DNA from: Synechococcus sp. BIOS-E4-1 | Lineage (GTDB): Bacteria > Cyanobacteriota > Cyanobacteriia > PCC-6307 > Cyanobiaceae | Length of the DNA stretch: 64,000 bases | NCBI RefSeq assembly: GCF_014279995.1 | Contig: NZ_CP047935.1 | Span: 593,243-657,242 of the forward strand | Direction: 5' to 3' | Shown here: piece by piece, positions 56,172-64,000 of the stretch | Position numbering within the stretch: position 1 is the stretch's first letter | How the letters are laid out: each line of letters opens with the position of its first letter | The notes under the pieces: model-generated | What the model was told of the DNA's origin: nothing | Database searches by the model: none | The model's input: only the letters and a program-made list of their open reading frames with translations | Program-made: the position numbers and the translations under genes

Positions 56172-57584
56172 CTAGCAGCGCTGCCAGGGCCGTTCGAGCA
56201 AGGCGGCAATAAGAGCCAGCAGGGCGAGCAACCACAACACCGGACTGAGCCCGATGCTGCTGACCAGAGTGCCTGCCAGCACCAGCGGCAGACTGAGGGC
56301 AATGTTGATCAGGTTGTTCTGCAGGCCAAAGACTCTGCCTCTCTGGGATTCAGGAGTTTCCTCCTGGATGGTTGTCTGTGCCGGAATGGCGACCAGGGCG
56401 GCTCCGATGCCGAGGATCCCGCAGAAAGCCAGGGTGCTGTTGAGTGAGCCCTTGAACTGGCTGAGCAACACCAGTGAAAAGGTGATCAAGCCAAGGCCTG
56501 CCGCTGTGAGTCGACGCCGACTGAAGTGATGACCAAGCTGGGCCATCATCACCGCGCCAAGAGCCATTCCCAGTCCGCTCATCGCCAGCAACATGCCGAA
56601 ACCAGAGGGCCCAAGGCTGCGAATCAGGCCTGCCAGTTGAAGGGCCAGAACATAGAGAGCGGCCAGCAGGCTGTAGAGCAATACCAGGTGAATCATGGCG
56701 TTGCGCACCGTGGGGATGCGCTTCAGAACCTGCAGCCCTTCTCCGATCTCGTGCCAGACCGACCGACCGTCGTTGTGGATCTCCCGTTCCCGGTAGCGGA
56801 CTGCCAGCAGGCTCAGCGCCGCCATGCCGTAACAGAACGGCAGCAGAATGAACTCTCCACCGCGCACTCCGACCGAGCTGAACAGGTGATTCAGTCCTCG
56901 CAGGATCGGCTCACCCAGAGCGAAGCCAACGATGGTGGCTCCCATGCTGGTGGTTTGGTACAGCGAGTTCGCTGCCAGCAGGTGTTCGCCTGGCACAAGC
57001 AAGGTGATGGCAGCCTGTTCGGCCGGTGCAAAGAACTGAGTGAGGATCGATTCGACAAACGTCATGCCGATCAGACCCCAGTAGCCCCAGGGCAGTCCAA
57101 GGATCAGGGGACCTGGAATCAGAAACAGAGGGGTCAGCATCACCATCAGTGCCCTCAGTCCGTTTGAGGCCACCATCACCCGCCGTTTGGGCCAGCGGTC
57201 AACCCAGACCCCCGCAACGCTGCCCAGAACCATCGCCGGCAGCGTGTTTGCCACGAAAATCCCTGTGGCCAGAAGGGTGATGACCTTTGTGCGGGTACTG
57301 ATGTCGAGGCCGTAATCGGAAGCCACCTCGGCAAGAACGCCGTTCTGCTGTGTCGTGAGCAGCAAGTGCTGATCGATCAGAAAGACCATCAGCACGATGT
57401 AGAACTTGTCCGCCAGTTGGGAGAAGATCTGGCCGATCCAGAGTTTGCGAAAGTCGCTCAGGCGCAACACGGCCTGGAGACCGCGGCCTCCCTCCGGATT
57501 GTTGCCGGTGGGTAGGACCGGCTCTGGACTGTTCAGGGGGGATCCGCTCAAGGTTCCAGCAATGACCGGCTCATGATCGCTCAC
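56172..57584 (-). CDS. MFS transporter
   Basis: This 470-residue membrane protein has about 12 hydrophobic segments after a polar N-terminus of roughly 45 residues. The conserved loop between helices 2 and 3 reads GVWVDRWPKRRVMVASN, as in major facilitator exporters of the enterobactin/macrolide type. The GTG at 57584 overlaps the recO stop in a GTGA arrangement; the longer frame from 57683 would run into recO. The substrate is unknown. Confidence 0.88.
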   Translation of the reverse strand: MSDHEPVIAGTLSGSPLNSPEPVLPTGNNPEGGRGLQAVLRLSDFRKLWIGQIFSQLADKFYIVLMVFLIDQHLLLTTQQNGVLAEVASDYGLDISTRTKVITLLATGIFVANTLPAMVLGSVAGVWVDRWPKRRVMVASNGLRALMVMLTPLFLIPGPLILGLPWGYWGLIGMTFVESILTQFFAPAEQAAITLLVPGEHLLAANSLYQTTSMGATIVGFALGEPILRGLNHLFSSVGVRGGEFILLPFCYGMAALSLLAVRYREREIHNDGRSVWHEIGEGLQVLKRIPTVRNAMIHLVLLYSLLAALYVLALQLAGLIRSLGPSGFGMLLAMSGLGMALGAVMMAQLGHHFSRRRLTAAGLGLITFSLVLLSQFKGSLNSTLAFCGILGIGAALVAIPAQTTIQEETPESQRGRVFGLQNNLINIALSLPLVLAGTLVSSIGLSPVLWLLALLALIAALLERPWQRC

Positions 57585-58369
57585 TGCGCTGGCATGCAGT
57601 TGCCGACCATCTCCAGCGACCGCACTGGGCGGGGCAGATGGGTGCGGCACCAGCATTCCAGAACAGCCAGGAGCTTCAGCCACACCGGCCGTGGGCCCAT
57701 CAGTCCGCCATCGCGTCTCCTTGGCAGTTCCGCCCTGGGCAACCGTTGCAGAAGAGCCAGCTCGGATGGGTTGAACTGAAGTGTGGCGCCCGGTAATGAA
57801 CCGATCGCAAGTCCCTCCTCAGGCAGAAGGCTGCAGCGCCAATCCCACTGGCCGATCGGAGGAGCTAGCTCTGCTCCTGTCCGGCAGCAAACCTGCAGTG
57901 GAATTCCATAGCCACCCAGCGCCAGCAGATGCACTCCCGCCTGCACGAGCATGGCCAGGCAGAGATCTGCGTCGGGTTGGGTGGAGCGGCTCAGGGTTTC
58001 AAAGCTTTCGAGATGAATCAGCACCGTCTCCAGCATTCCAGGAACAGGGTCGCAGTCGCTGACAAGGGCAATGGCAAGTTCCGCCAGAGCCTGGGCTGCA
58101 GCGAGCGTTTCCAGTTGTTTCGCAACACCGCTGTAGTTATGCACGACCTGCAGCTGCCTCACCCTCTTCAAACTGCGACGACCCACCACCTGCAGATTCA
58201 GCAGGGTGAGCGGAACTGCAGCGGCAAGGCTGCTGCGTGGTTTGCGCGCTCCAGGCACGGCCAGGCGCACGACACCCTCTTGATCACTCAGCAGGGTCAG
58301 CAGTCGGTCATGCTCGCCGAGGGGGCCCACCTTGAGGGCCAGTCCCGTCAGGCGCTTGTCCCCACTCAT
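57581..58369 (-). CDS. recO: DNA repair protein RecO
   Basis: A 262-residue RecO with the N-terminal OB-fold beginning LTGLALKVGPLGEHDRLLTL and VVRLAVPGARKPRSSLAAAV, followed by a helical domain. It helps load RecA in the RecF pathway. The ATG at 58369 overlaps the deoC-like stop (ATGA), while the open frame extends to 58495 inside that gene. Only two cysteines of a possible zinc site are near each other (QVCCRTG, ECWCRTH). Confidence 0.9.
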   Translation of the reverse strand: MSGDKRLTGLALKVGPLGEHDRLLTLLSDQEGVVRLAVPGARKPRSSLAAAVPLTLLNLQVVGRRSLKRVRQLQVVHNYSGVAKQLETLAAAQALAELAIALVSDCDPVPGMLETVLIHLESFETLSRSTQPDADLCLAMLVQAGVHLLALGGYGIPLQVCCRTGAELAPPIGQWDWRCSLLPEEGLAIGSLPGATLQFNPSELALLQRLPRAELPRRRDGGLMGPRPVWLKLLAVLECWCRTHLPRPVRSLEMVGNCMPAQ

Positions 58370-59046
58370 CGCGATTGTCGCAGGGCCTTCACCAAGGCTG
58401 GGCCATGACCTGTGCCCAACGCGATGGCTCCTGCTTCCACGAGATCCAGCGCCTGCTCCAGCGCCCGGATCCCGCCGGCGGCCTTGATGGCGCAACGGCC
58501 TCGGGTGAGCTGCCGCAGTTCTCGGATCTGGTCCGCTGAAACGGCAGCCCCGAACCCGTTGCCGGCCTGGAGCGATGCAGCGCCTGCATCCATGGCTGCC
58601 TCCGCGGCCAGAGCAAGCTGCGCTTCATTGAGCTGATTGACATCCAGCACCACAGTCATGGGCAGATCCAGTGCTGCGATCGCTGCCAATTCCTCGGCGA
58701 AGCTGTTGGCACGGCCGTTCACAAGCGCTGACCAGTCCGGTGTGACTTCGAGAGCTTCGGCCCCATGGGCAGCCGCCCATTCGGCTTGGGCCTGTTTCAG
58801 CTCGGCGGGAAGCGCTCCGAATGGGAAGGCGACGGTGGCGATCAACTTCACCGGTCCCTGGCCTCCCAGGCGCCTGCGCACGACTTCAAGGTGAGTGAGG
58901 CTGACGCAGACACCGCCGAATCCCAGTTGGCGGGCGGCGTCGCAGAGCGTGAGCAGTTCCTCCTCCTGCAGCAGTGGATTGAGCAGAGCCTGATGAATCA
59001 GAGGGGGGATGTCCGGCAGGTCCTGCCGGCGCGGTGACTTGGTCAT
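58366..59046 (-). CDS. deoC: DeoC-family aldolase homologue with altered active site
   Basis: The 226-residue TIM-barrel protein aligns along its length with deoxyribose-phosphate aldolase, for example ALEVTPDWSALVNGRANSFA and VVLDVNQLNEAQLALAAEAA. However, the Schiff-base lysine (E. coli K167 in KTSTG) is replaced by Gln in SLQAGNGFG, and the catalytic aspartate (D102) is replaced by Glu in ALEVT; the second lysine (K201) is kept in AIKAAGG. It may therefore not be an active aldolase. It is coupled to recO by a 4-nt overlap and lies downstream of the hibernation factor gene. Confidence 0.82.
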   Translation of the reverse strand: MTKSPRRQDLPDIPPLIHQALLNPLLQEEELLTLCDAARQLGFGGVCVSLTHLEVVRRRLGGQGPVKLIATVAFPFGALPAELKQAQAEWAAAHGAEALEVTPDWSALVNGRANSFAEELAAIAALDLPMTVVLDVNQLNEAQLALAAEAAMDAGAASLQAGNGFGAAVSADQIRELRQLTRGRCAIKAAGGIRALEQALDLVEAGAIALGTGHGPALVKALRQSR

Positions 59047-59083
59047 CGCTGAGCAAACGACGGATCAAGCCGTCACGAAAGGT

Positions 59084-59671
59084 TCAGTTGCGTGCCTGGA
59101 TCACTCCATAGCCACCGTGGTTGCGCCGATAGATCACCTGGAGCTCGCCGCTTTCACTGTCGCGGAACAGATAAAAGTCATGGTCGATGAGATCCAGCTG
59201 GGTGCGGGCATCATCCAGCGTCATCGGTGGCATGGCGAAGTATTTGCGCCGCACCCCCGGACTGGGCAGCTGAGCCTCCTTCCCCTCGAGCAGTGAACCG
59301 TCCACGGGGCTGTCATCCAGCACAGCTTCAGTGGTTGGGGTCTCAGTGGCCCGATGGCCATGGCTGTGGTGATGGTCGCTGTGGCGTTCTTTGAAGCGTC
59401 GCAGCTGCCGTGCCAGCTTGCTGGCCACAAGGTCAATGCTGGCGTAGAGATTCTCACTGCGCTCCTGGGCACGAATCACTGTGCCGTTCGCGAAGACGGT
59501 GACCTCGGCCGTCTGCTGGGGAACGCGGGGATTGCGAGCCACCGATAGATGTACATCCGCTTCCTGAACAAGATCGTTGAAGTGATGGATCGCCCGATCA
59601 AGCTTCGTCTCGGTGTAATCCCTTAATGCGGGAGTCACATCCAGATTGCGACCATGGATCAAGAGCTTCAT
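59084..59671 (-). CDS. hpf: Long ribosome hibernation promoting factor (LrtA type)
   Basis: This 195-residue protein has the N-terminal HPF/YfiA domain ([20 protein letters not shown] to about 105), a His-rich linker ([11 protein letters not shown]), and the C-terminal dimerisation domain with [20 protein letters not shown] and [14 protein letters not shown]. Long HPF dimerises ribosomes into inactive 100S particles; in cyanobacteria it is called LrtA and is induced in the dark. Its start at 59671 faces lipB (59707), with a 35-bp gap. Confidence 0.94.
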   Translation of the reverse strand: MKLLIHGRNLDVTPALRDYTETKLDRAIHHFNDLVQEADVHLSVARNPRVPQQTAEVTVFANGTVIRAQERSENLYASIDLVASKLARQLRRFKERHSDHHHSHGHRATETPTTEAVLDDSPVDGSLLEGKEAQLPSPGVRRKYFAMPPMTLDDARTQLDLIDHDFYLFRDSESGELQVIYRRNHGGYGVIQARN

Positions 59672-59706
59672 GCATCCCTCCGGTGCCTGCGCCTAACGGA
59701 AAGCTA

Positions 59707-60396
59707 GTGACGCCGTTGGATTCCGGAACCGGGTCTTCGGCATTTCTTTTTCAGCCTGATCAGCTGGTGCCTTTCCAGCAGGCCTGGAATCTTCAGCGTC
59801 GCTGGCAGGAGCGTTTGCTCCTGGAGTCAGCAGCCGAAGCTGATGCGGAAGCGGTCTGGCTGCTGCAGCATCCACGCTGTTACACCCTCGGCCGCGGCGC
59901 CAGTGAAGATCATCTGCTGTTCGACCCAGAGCATCCGCCCGCCCCACTGCACCGCATTGACCGTGGTGGGGAAGTGACGCATCACGCACCCGGTCAACTG
60001 GTTGTTTACCCAGTGCTGGATTTGCGCCGTCGTCGCACCGATCTGCACTGGTATCTGCGTCAGTTGGAACAGGTGGTGATTGATGTGTTGCAGGTTCTCG
60101 GCCTGCAGGGCCAACGCATTGAAGGACTGACCGGGGTCTGGCTCGATCAGCAGAAGGTGGCGGCGATCGGTGTGGGATGCCGTCGCTGGATCACACAGCA
60201 TGGTCTTGCCTTGAACGTGAATTGCGATCTGGAGGGTTTCGCGTCCGTGGTGCCCTGTGGCATCAAAGGCCGAGCTGTCGGTCGACTTTGCGACTGGATT
60301 CCTGATCTGGAAATCGAGATCGTGCAACCTCTGCTGCGCGATGCCCTGGCCGCACGCTTCGAGCTGGTCTGGCAAGAGAGCACTCAAAAGCCTTGA
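59707..60396 (+). CDS. lipB: Octanoyl-ACP:protein octanoyltransferase LipB
   Basis: A 229-residue LipB, which attaches octanoate to lipoyl domains. The family signature [20 protein letters not shown] near residue 88, the catalytic lysine in [19 protein letters not shown] and the catalytic cysteine in [14 protein letters not shown] are intact. GTG at 59707 is preferred, because the upstream in-frame start would overlap the divergent hpf. A likely client, the lipoyl domain of pyruvate dehydrogenase E2, is encoded at 63023. Confidence 0.93.
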   Translation: MTPLDSGTGSSAFLFQPDQLVPFQQAWNLQRRWQERLLLESAAEADAEAVWLLQHPRCYTLGRGASEDHLLFDPEHPPAPLHRIDRGGEVTHHAPGQLVVYPVLDLRRRRTDLHWYLRQLEQVVIDVLQVLGLQGQRIEGLTGVWLDQQKVAAIGVGCRRWITQHGLALNVNCDLEGFASVVPCGIKGRAVGRLCDWIPDLEIEIVQPLLRDALAARFELVWQESTQKP

Positions 60397-60411
60397 TGTC
60401 CGCATCAGCCT

Positions 60412-60462
60412 GATTCGCGAAGCTGTTTGATTGCCGAAGCCGTTCGATTGCCGAAGCAGCCT
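60412..60462. repeat. Three tandem copies of a 17-bp unit
   Basis: Units start at 60412, 60429 and 60446, each with the form GATTnnCGAAGC plus five variable bases; the second and third share GATTGCCGAAGC exactly. The array lies between the lipB stop and the GTG of the acyl-activating enzyme gene. Confidence 0.6.
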
Positions 60463-60498
60463 TGAGGTGATAGGCCTGGGCGACTGCATACCGTTTTC

Positions 60499-62442
60499 GT
60501 GACTACCGCCGCCAAATCCACCTGGTATCCAACCTCCCGAGAGCAGGCGGCACTGGCTCGCCAGGCCCATGTTCAAAGTCTCGGCAGGGTGGATCAGGTC
60601 TGGCCCTGGCTGAAATCCCATCACGGTGATGTGATGGCTGTTGATGCCCCCCATGCCGCGCATCCCGAGCGTCTCAGCTACCAACAGCTGGCGGAGCGGA
60701 TTGATCAAGCCGCTGCCGCATTCCACAGTTTGCAGATCGGCAGTGGCGATGTCGTGGGCCTTTTCGCGGAGAACAGTCCTCGCTGGCTCGTGGCCGATCA
60801 GGGTCTGATGCGGGCAGGCGCCATTGATGCGGTGCGTGGTGCAGCAGCACCTGTCGAAGAGCTGCGCTACATCCTCGAGGATTCAGCGGCCGTCGCGCTG
60901 GTGGTGCAAACCGCTGATCTGTTGCAGCGCCTACAGCTTCCCGCGGATCAGCAGGAGCGACTGCGTTTTGTGCTCGTACTGGAGGGTCCGGCTGCTGCTG
61001 GTGCGCTCGACTTCGATTCTTTTCTGGCCCTTGGCAAGGGTCAGGGAGCACCGGATCCAATGACCGGGCGGGACCGTGCCTCTGCGCCAGCCACCACGGC
61101 CACGATCCTCTACACGAGCGGAACCACAGGTCGGCCCAAGGGCGTGCCACTCACGCATGCCAACCTTCTGCATCAGATGCGCAGCCTTGCCTGCGTCACC
61201 CGACCGGAACCGGGATCACCGGTGTTGAGCGTTCTGCCGATCTGGCATTCCTACGAACGCAGCGCCGAGTACTACTTCTTTTCCTGTGCCTGTTCGCAGA
61301 GTTACACCACGATCAAGCAGCTCAAAAAGGATCTGCCTCGGGTCAAGCCCGTGATCATGGCCACGGTGCCCAGGCTGTGGGAAGCGGTTCAGGCTGGCTT
61401 CGAGGATGCCGTCAAGACATTTCCCGCATCCCGTCAACGCCTGTTGAGGGCTGCCCTGGCCAACAGCACGGCCTACACCCTGGCCAGGCGCCGCAGCCGT
61501 GACCTGATGATTCAACCGTTGCGCAAGCGCGACCGTCTCAGGGCTGCGGCAGAGGCGAGCCGCCGCTGGCCCGCCCATGCGCTTGCTTCCAAGCTGATCT
61601 GGCCCAAGCTGAGGCAGCAGCTGAGTGGCGGAGAACTGCGCTATCCGATCAACGGAGGAGGTGCCATTGCTCCCCACGTGGATTCCTTCTTTGAAGCGGT
61701 GGGCATTGAGCTCCTGGTTGGGTATGGCCTCACGGAAACCAGTCCGGTGGTGAGCTGCCGGCGGCCGTGGCGCAACATCCGCGGTAGCTCCGGTCTGCCC
61801 CTCCCGGAAACAGAATTCCGCATTGTTGATGCCGAGACCAGGAAGCCACTCGGGTTCCGGGAACGTGGGGTGGTGCTGGTGCGCGGTCCTCAGGTGATGG
61901 CTGGCTACCTGGGCAAACCCGAGGCCACAGCCAAGGTTCTCGACGCTGATGGCTGGTTTGACACAGGCGATCTGGGCATGCTTCTCCCCGATGGATCTGT
62001 AGTCCTGACCGGACGGGCCAAGGACACGATCGTGCTCAGCAGCGGTGAAAACATTGAGCCTGGGCCGCTTGAGGAGGCGCTGGTTTCCAGCCCCCTGATC
62101 GAGCAGGTGATGTTGGTGGGGCAGGACGAGCGTCAACTGGGAGCCCTTGTGGTGCCGCGGCTAGAGGCGATCAAGGCCTGGGCCAGCTCCCAGGGCTGCG
62201 ATCCAGGTGATGACCTTGGCGGTTATCCGGGTGATGAGCGCCTGCTCAAGCTGCTGCGCGGAGAGCTGAACCGACTGTTGGCTGACCGTGTTGGATCCAG
62301 GGCTGATGAGCGCCTTGCCGGCGTGGCTCTTGTGGAACCCTTTTCGATTGAGAACGGCCTGCTCACCCAGACGCTCAAGCAACGCCGAGATCGGATCACA
62401 GACCGCGATCGCTCGTCAATCGAGAGCGTGTACGGCCGCTGA
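60499..62442 (+). CDS. aas: Long-chain acyl-ACP/acyl-CoA synthetase
   Basis: This 647-residue AMP-forming ligase has the ATP-binding motif YTSGTTGRPKGVPLTHANL, the adenylation block LLVGYGLTETSPVVSCR, and the hinge region GWFDTGDLGMLLPDGSVVLT. Similarity to eukaryote-like long-chain enzymes and its being the only such gene here fit the cyanobacterial acyl-ACP synthetase, which recycles free fatty acids into lipids. The start is GTG at 60499. CoA or ACP as acceptor cannot be told from the sequence. Confidence 0.88.
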   Translation: MTTAAKSTWYPTSREQAALARQAHVQSLGRVDQVWPWLKSHHGDVMAVDAPHAAHPERLSYQQLAERIDQAAAAFHSLQIGSGDVVGLFAENSPRWLVADQGLMRAGAIDAVRGAAAPVEELRYILEDSAAVALVVQTADLLQRLQLPADQQERLRFVLVLEGPAAAGALDFDSFLALGKGQGAPDPMTGRDRASAPATTATILYTSGTTGRPKGVPLTHANLLHQMRSLACVTRPEPGSPVLSVLPIWHSYERSAEYYFFSCACSQSYTTIKQLKKDLPRVKPVIMATVPRLWEAVQAGFEDAVKTFPASRQRLLRAALANSTAYTLARRRSRDLMIQPLRKRDRLRAAAEASRRWPAHALASKLIWPKLRQQLSGGELRYPINGGGAIAPHVDSFFEAVGIELLVGYGLTETSPVVSCRRPWRNIRGSSGLPLPETEFRIVDAETRKPLGFRERGVVLVRGPQVMAGYLGKPEATAKVLDADGWFDTGDLGMLLPDGSVVLTGRAKDTIVLSSGENIEPGPLEEALVSSPLIEQVMLVGQDERQLGALVVPRLEAIKAWASSQGCDPGDDLGGYPGDERLLKLLRGELNRLLADRVGSRADERLAGVALVEPFSIENGLLTQTLKQRRDRITDRDRSSIESVYGR

Positions 62443-62514
62443 AAGCCATCACGCCAGGGTCGGGTTGACCATCCGCCGAGGTGCTGAGACGCTTGGCGCT
62501 GCTTCCCCGCCCCG

Positions 62515-62958
62515 ATGTCTGACGGCACCACTTTGTCAATCAAGCGTTCCATCACTATCCGTGCCGTCGTTACTCCGGCCTGGAAAGAAGAGGCCGAGCG
62601 TGAGCTGAGCGCTGGCATCTCCACCACCGACCAGCAACTGGCCCAGCTCGAACAGGAGGGCCAGCAGGTTGTTGATGATGTTCGTCGTCAGAGCGCCAAC
62701 CCGCTTGATCCGCGTGTACAGGAGCAGGTCGCTCAGGTGCAGCAGCAGGTTGCAGCCAAGCGGGCTGAGCTCGAAGAGCAGAAGCGCAATCTTCTTCAGC
62801 AGCAGGCCCAGGTTCGCGATCTTGAAATGGAACAGATCGTGGATCAGGGTCAGCTTGAGAGCTTCTGCGACATCCAGGTGGGCGACAACCTGGTGAGCAA
62901 AATGCAGGTTGCCGTGGTCGTGCGCGACGGCGTGATCGAGTCGATTGAGCAGGGCTGA
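62515..62958 (+). CDS. YlqD-like coiled-coil protein
   Basis: The 147-residue product starts with a short beta-like stretch SIKRSITIRAVVTPAWKEEA, continues with a long coiled coil rich in Gln and Glu (about 40-110: QQQVAAKRAELEEQKRNLLQ), and ends with a small beta domain VGDNLVSKMQVAVVVRDGVI. This is the YlqD-family layout seen in cyanobacteria and firmicutes; no function is established. It lies 64 bp before the E2 gene on the same strand, with a hairpin between. Confidence 0.75.
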   Translation: MSDGTTLSIKRSITIRAVVTPAWKEEAERELSAGISTTDQQLAQLEQEGQQVVDDVRRQSANPLDPRVQEQVAQVQQQVAAKRAELEEQKRNLLQQQAQVRDLEMEQIVDQGQLESFCDIQVGDNLVSKMQVAVVVRDGVIESIEQG

Positions 62959-62968
62959 GCGCTGATGG

Positions 62969-62997
62969 GGGCCGGCCTGCCGGCCCGTAAGATTTTT
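62969..62997 (+). terminator. Probable terminator between the YlqD-like gene and E2
   Basis: GGGCCGG pairs with CCGGCCC over the loop CCTG; a run of five T residues follows after GTAAGA. The delayed T-run makes it a moderate candidate. Confidence 0.45.
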
Positions 62998-63022
62998 CTA
63001 GTCAGCCCCTCTGGAGACGGTT

Positions 63023-64000
63023 TTGGCAACCCACGACATCTTCATGCCTGCCCTCAGCTCCACGATGACGGAGGGGAAGATCGTTGAGTGGCTTAAAAAT
63101 CCTGGCGACAAGGTGGGCCGCGGCGAGTCCGTGCTTGTGGTCGAGTCCGATAAAGCCGACATGGATGTCGAATCCTTCAATGAGGGTTATCTCGCAGCTG
63201 TTTTGATGCCCGCGGGCAGCACGGCTCCTGTGGGCGAGACCATTGGTTTGATCGTGGAGACCGAGGCTGAGATTGCCGAGGCCCAGGCCAAGGCCCCGTC
63301 GGGTGGTGGATCGGCAGTTGCACCCCCCACCCCCGCAGCCCAGGCTCCTGCGGCAACAGCTTCTGCGCCAGCATCGACGGCGCCAACGGCACCAGTGCCA
63401 GCTGCTTCCGCCGCCGCACCCGCTCCCGCTGCGGTTCAACCGCCAGTTGCGCCTTCTGTTCCTGCTGCTGCGCCTGCTGTTCCTGCTGCTGCGCCAACGA
63501 GCAATGGTCGACTGATTGCCAGTCCAAGGGCGAAGAAACTGGCCTCTCAGATGGGCGTCGACCTCAGCGGGGTCCGCGGCAGCGGCCCCAATGGTCGAAT
63601 TCAGGCGGAAGACGTGGAGCGCGCCGCTGGGCGTCCCATCAGTGTGCCCCTGGTCGGGGAAGGGACCGCCGCTGCCGTGAATGCCGGAGCTGCGAGCGCC
63701 GTAAAGGCTCCCAGCTCCCCTGCCGGCAACAGCTTCGGTCGCCCTGGCGACACAGTCCCGTTCAACACCCTCCAGGGTGCGGTGAACCGCAACATGGAAG
63801 CCAGCCTCGTCGTCCCCTGCTTCCGGGTGGGCTACACGATCACCACCGATCAACTCGATGCCTTCTATCAGCAGGTGAAGCCCAAGGGCGTCACGATGAC
63901 GGCTCTTCTGGCGAAGGCCGTAGCCGTCACCCTGGCTCGGCATCCTCAGGTGAATGCTGCAACCACCGCCGCGGGCATGAGCTATCCCGCCGACGTCAAT
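63023..64000 (+). CDS. pdhC: Pyruvate dehydrogenase E2 (dihydrolipoamide acetyltransferase), 5' part
   Basis: The first 326 codons are present and the gene runs off the window. A single lipoyl domain comes first, with the lipoylated lysine in VVESDKADMDVESFNEGY near residue 43; then a long Ala/Pro linker, the E1/E3-binding domain (LIASPRAKKLASQMGVDLSG near 165), a second linker, and the start of the acyltransferase domain (FRVGYTITTDQLDAFY). It transfers acetyl groups to CoA. The start appears to be TTG at 63023 with GGAG upstream; ATG at 63044 is an alternative. The lipoyl group is supplied by LipB-type chemistry. Confidence 0.93.
   Translation, partial: MATHDIFMPALSSTMTEGKIVEWLKNPGDKVGRGESVLVVESDKADMDVESFNEGYLAAVLMPAGSTAPVGETIGLIVETEAEIAEAQAKAPSGGGSAVAPPTPAAQAPAATASAPASTAPTAPVPAASAAAPAPAAVQPPVAPSVPAAAPAVPAAAPTSNGRLIASPRAKKLASQMGVDLSGVRGSGPNGRIQAEDVERAAGRPISVPLVGEGTAAAVNAGAASAVKAPSSPAGNSFGRPGDTVPFNTLQGAVNRNMEASLVVPCFRVGYTITTDQLDAFYQQVKPKGVTMTALLAKAVAVTLARHPQVNAATTAAGMSYPADVN
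63456..63495 (+). repeat. In-frame 21-bp repeat in the E2 linker
   Basis: Two identical 19-base segments, CTGTTCCTGCTGCTGCGCC, start 21 bp apart (63456 and 63477) in the Ala/Pro linker region. The in-frame repeat duplicates seven linker residues and is likely to vary in copy number between strains. Confidence 0.6.

Noticed and set aside
61216-62136. A 306-codon open frame antisense to the acyl-ACP synthetase gene
   Set aside because: The sense strand encodes a clear enzyme with all motifs intact; the antisense product is His/Pro/Gln-rich and unlike a protein.
63002-63943. A 313-codon open frame antisense to the E2 gene
   Set aside because: It is the complement of the Ala/Pro linker and appears as Gly/Arg/Ser repeats; the plus strand carries conserved lipoyl and binding domains.

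Overview
This window looks like the chromosome of a marine picocyanobacterium, most likely Synechococcus (subcluster 5.1 type). The evidence is oxygenic photosynthesis genes (psbB, psbT, psbM, petB, petD, psaE), a D1-type C-terminal processing protease, the cyanobacterial nitrogen regulator PipX next to PipY, SepF and MinCDE division genes, a 16S rRNA with the picocyanobacterial sequence type, moderately high GC and dense gene packing. Assignments rest on reading protein motifs by eye; no database search was run.

Layout. 1-1921: gene-poor accessory segment. A 27-bp imperfect copy of the tRNA-Phe 3' end (364-390) and the tRNA itself (1849-1921) bracket about 1.5 kb that holds an integrase-like N-terminal fragment, two hairpins and an orphan terminator; I read this as a decayed integrative element. 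1947-9926: minus-strand housekeeping and photosystem genes (comF, DUF2470, FGGY kinase, metK, HAD phosphatase, rps1, nrdR, psbT, psbB). 10188-15081: ferredoxin-like gene, psbM, universal stress protein, thioesterase, dprA, prmC, tsaC. 15105-22718: tRNA-Thr, a mini LuxR-type regulator, minCDE, an HD phosphohydrolase, ctpA divergent from petB-petD, and a GH100 invertase. 22719-28760: rRNA operon (16S, tRNA-Ile, tRNA-Ala, 23S, 5S) with a visible 23S processing stem. 28796-31281: psaE, mutM, mtnB and mtnC, tightly packed. 31438-41455: unknown conserved-looking protein, recQ, LysM protein, aldehyde dehydrogenase, trehalose-synthase-like GH13 enzyme, glpD and glpK. 41685-49629: two tRNAs, aroQ, miaE, mtnD, cobI, a membrane protein, a cellulose-synthase-like glycosyltransferase, dusB, unknowns. 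49632-54962: L,D-transpeptidase-like protein, then der, an ECF transporter T component, pipX, pipY, sepF and proC. 54959-59671: minus-strand series hpf/lrtA, deoC-like, recO, MFS transporter, glycosyltransferase, with 4-nt overlaps at two of its junctions. 59707-64000: lipB, acyl-ACP/CoA synthetase, YlqD-like protein and the start of the pyruvate dehydrogenase E2 gene, cut by the window end.

How the genes fit together. Three steps of methionine salvage (mtnB, mtnC, mtnD) plus metK handle S-adenosylmethionine and its by-product. glpK and glpD convert glycerol to dihydroxyacetone phosphate and lie next to a trehalose-synthase-like enzyme, which suggests compatible-solute or carbohydrate turnover. 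minCDE and sepF give two sets of Z-ring control genes. lipB and the E2 gene are linked by lipoate. No CRISPR array, complete insertion sequence, prophage or secondary-metabolite cluster was seen; most of the window is core genome. The most unusual items are the decayed tRNA-Phe element and a DeoC homologue that lacks its Schiff-base lysine.
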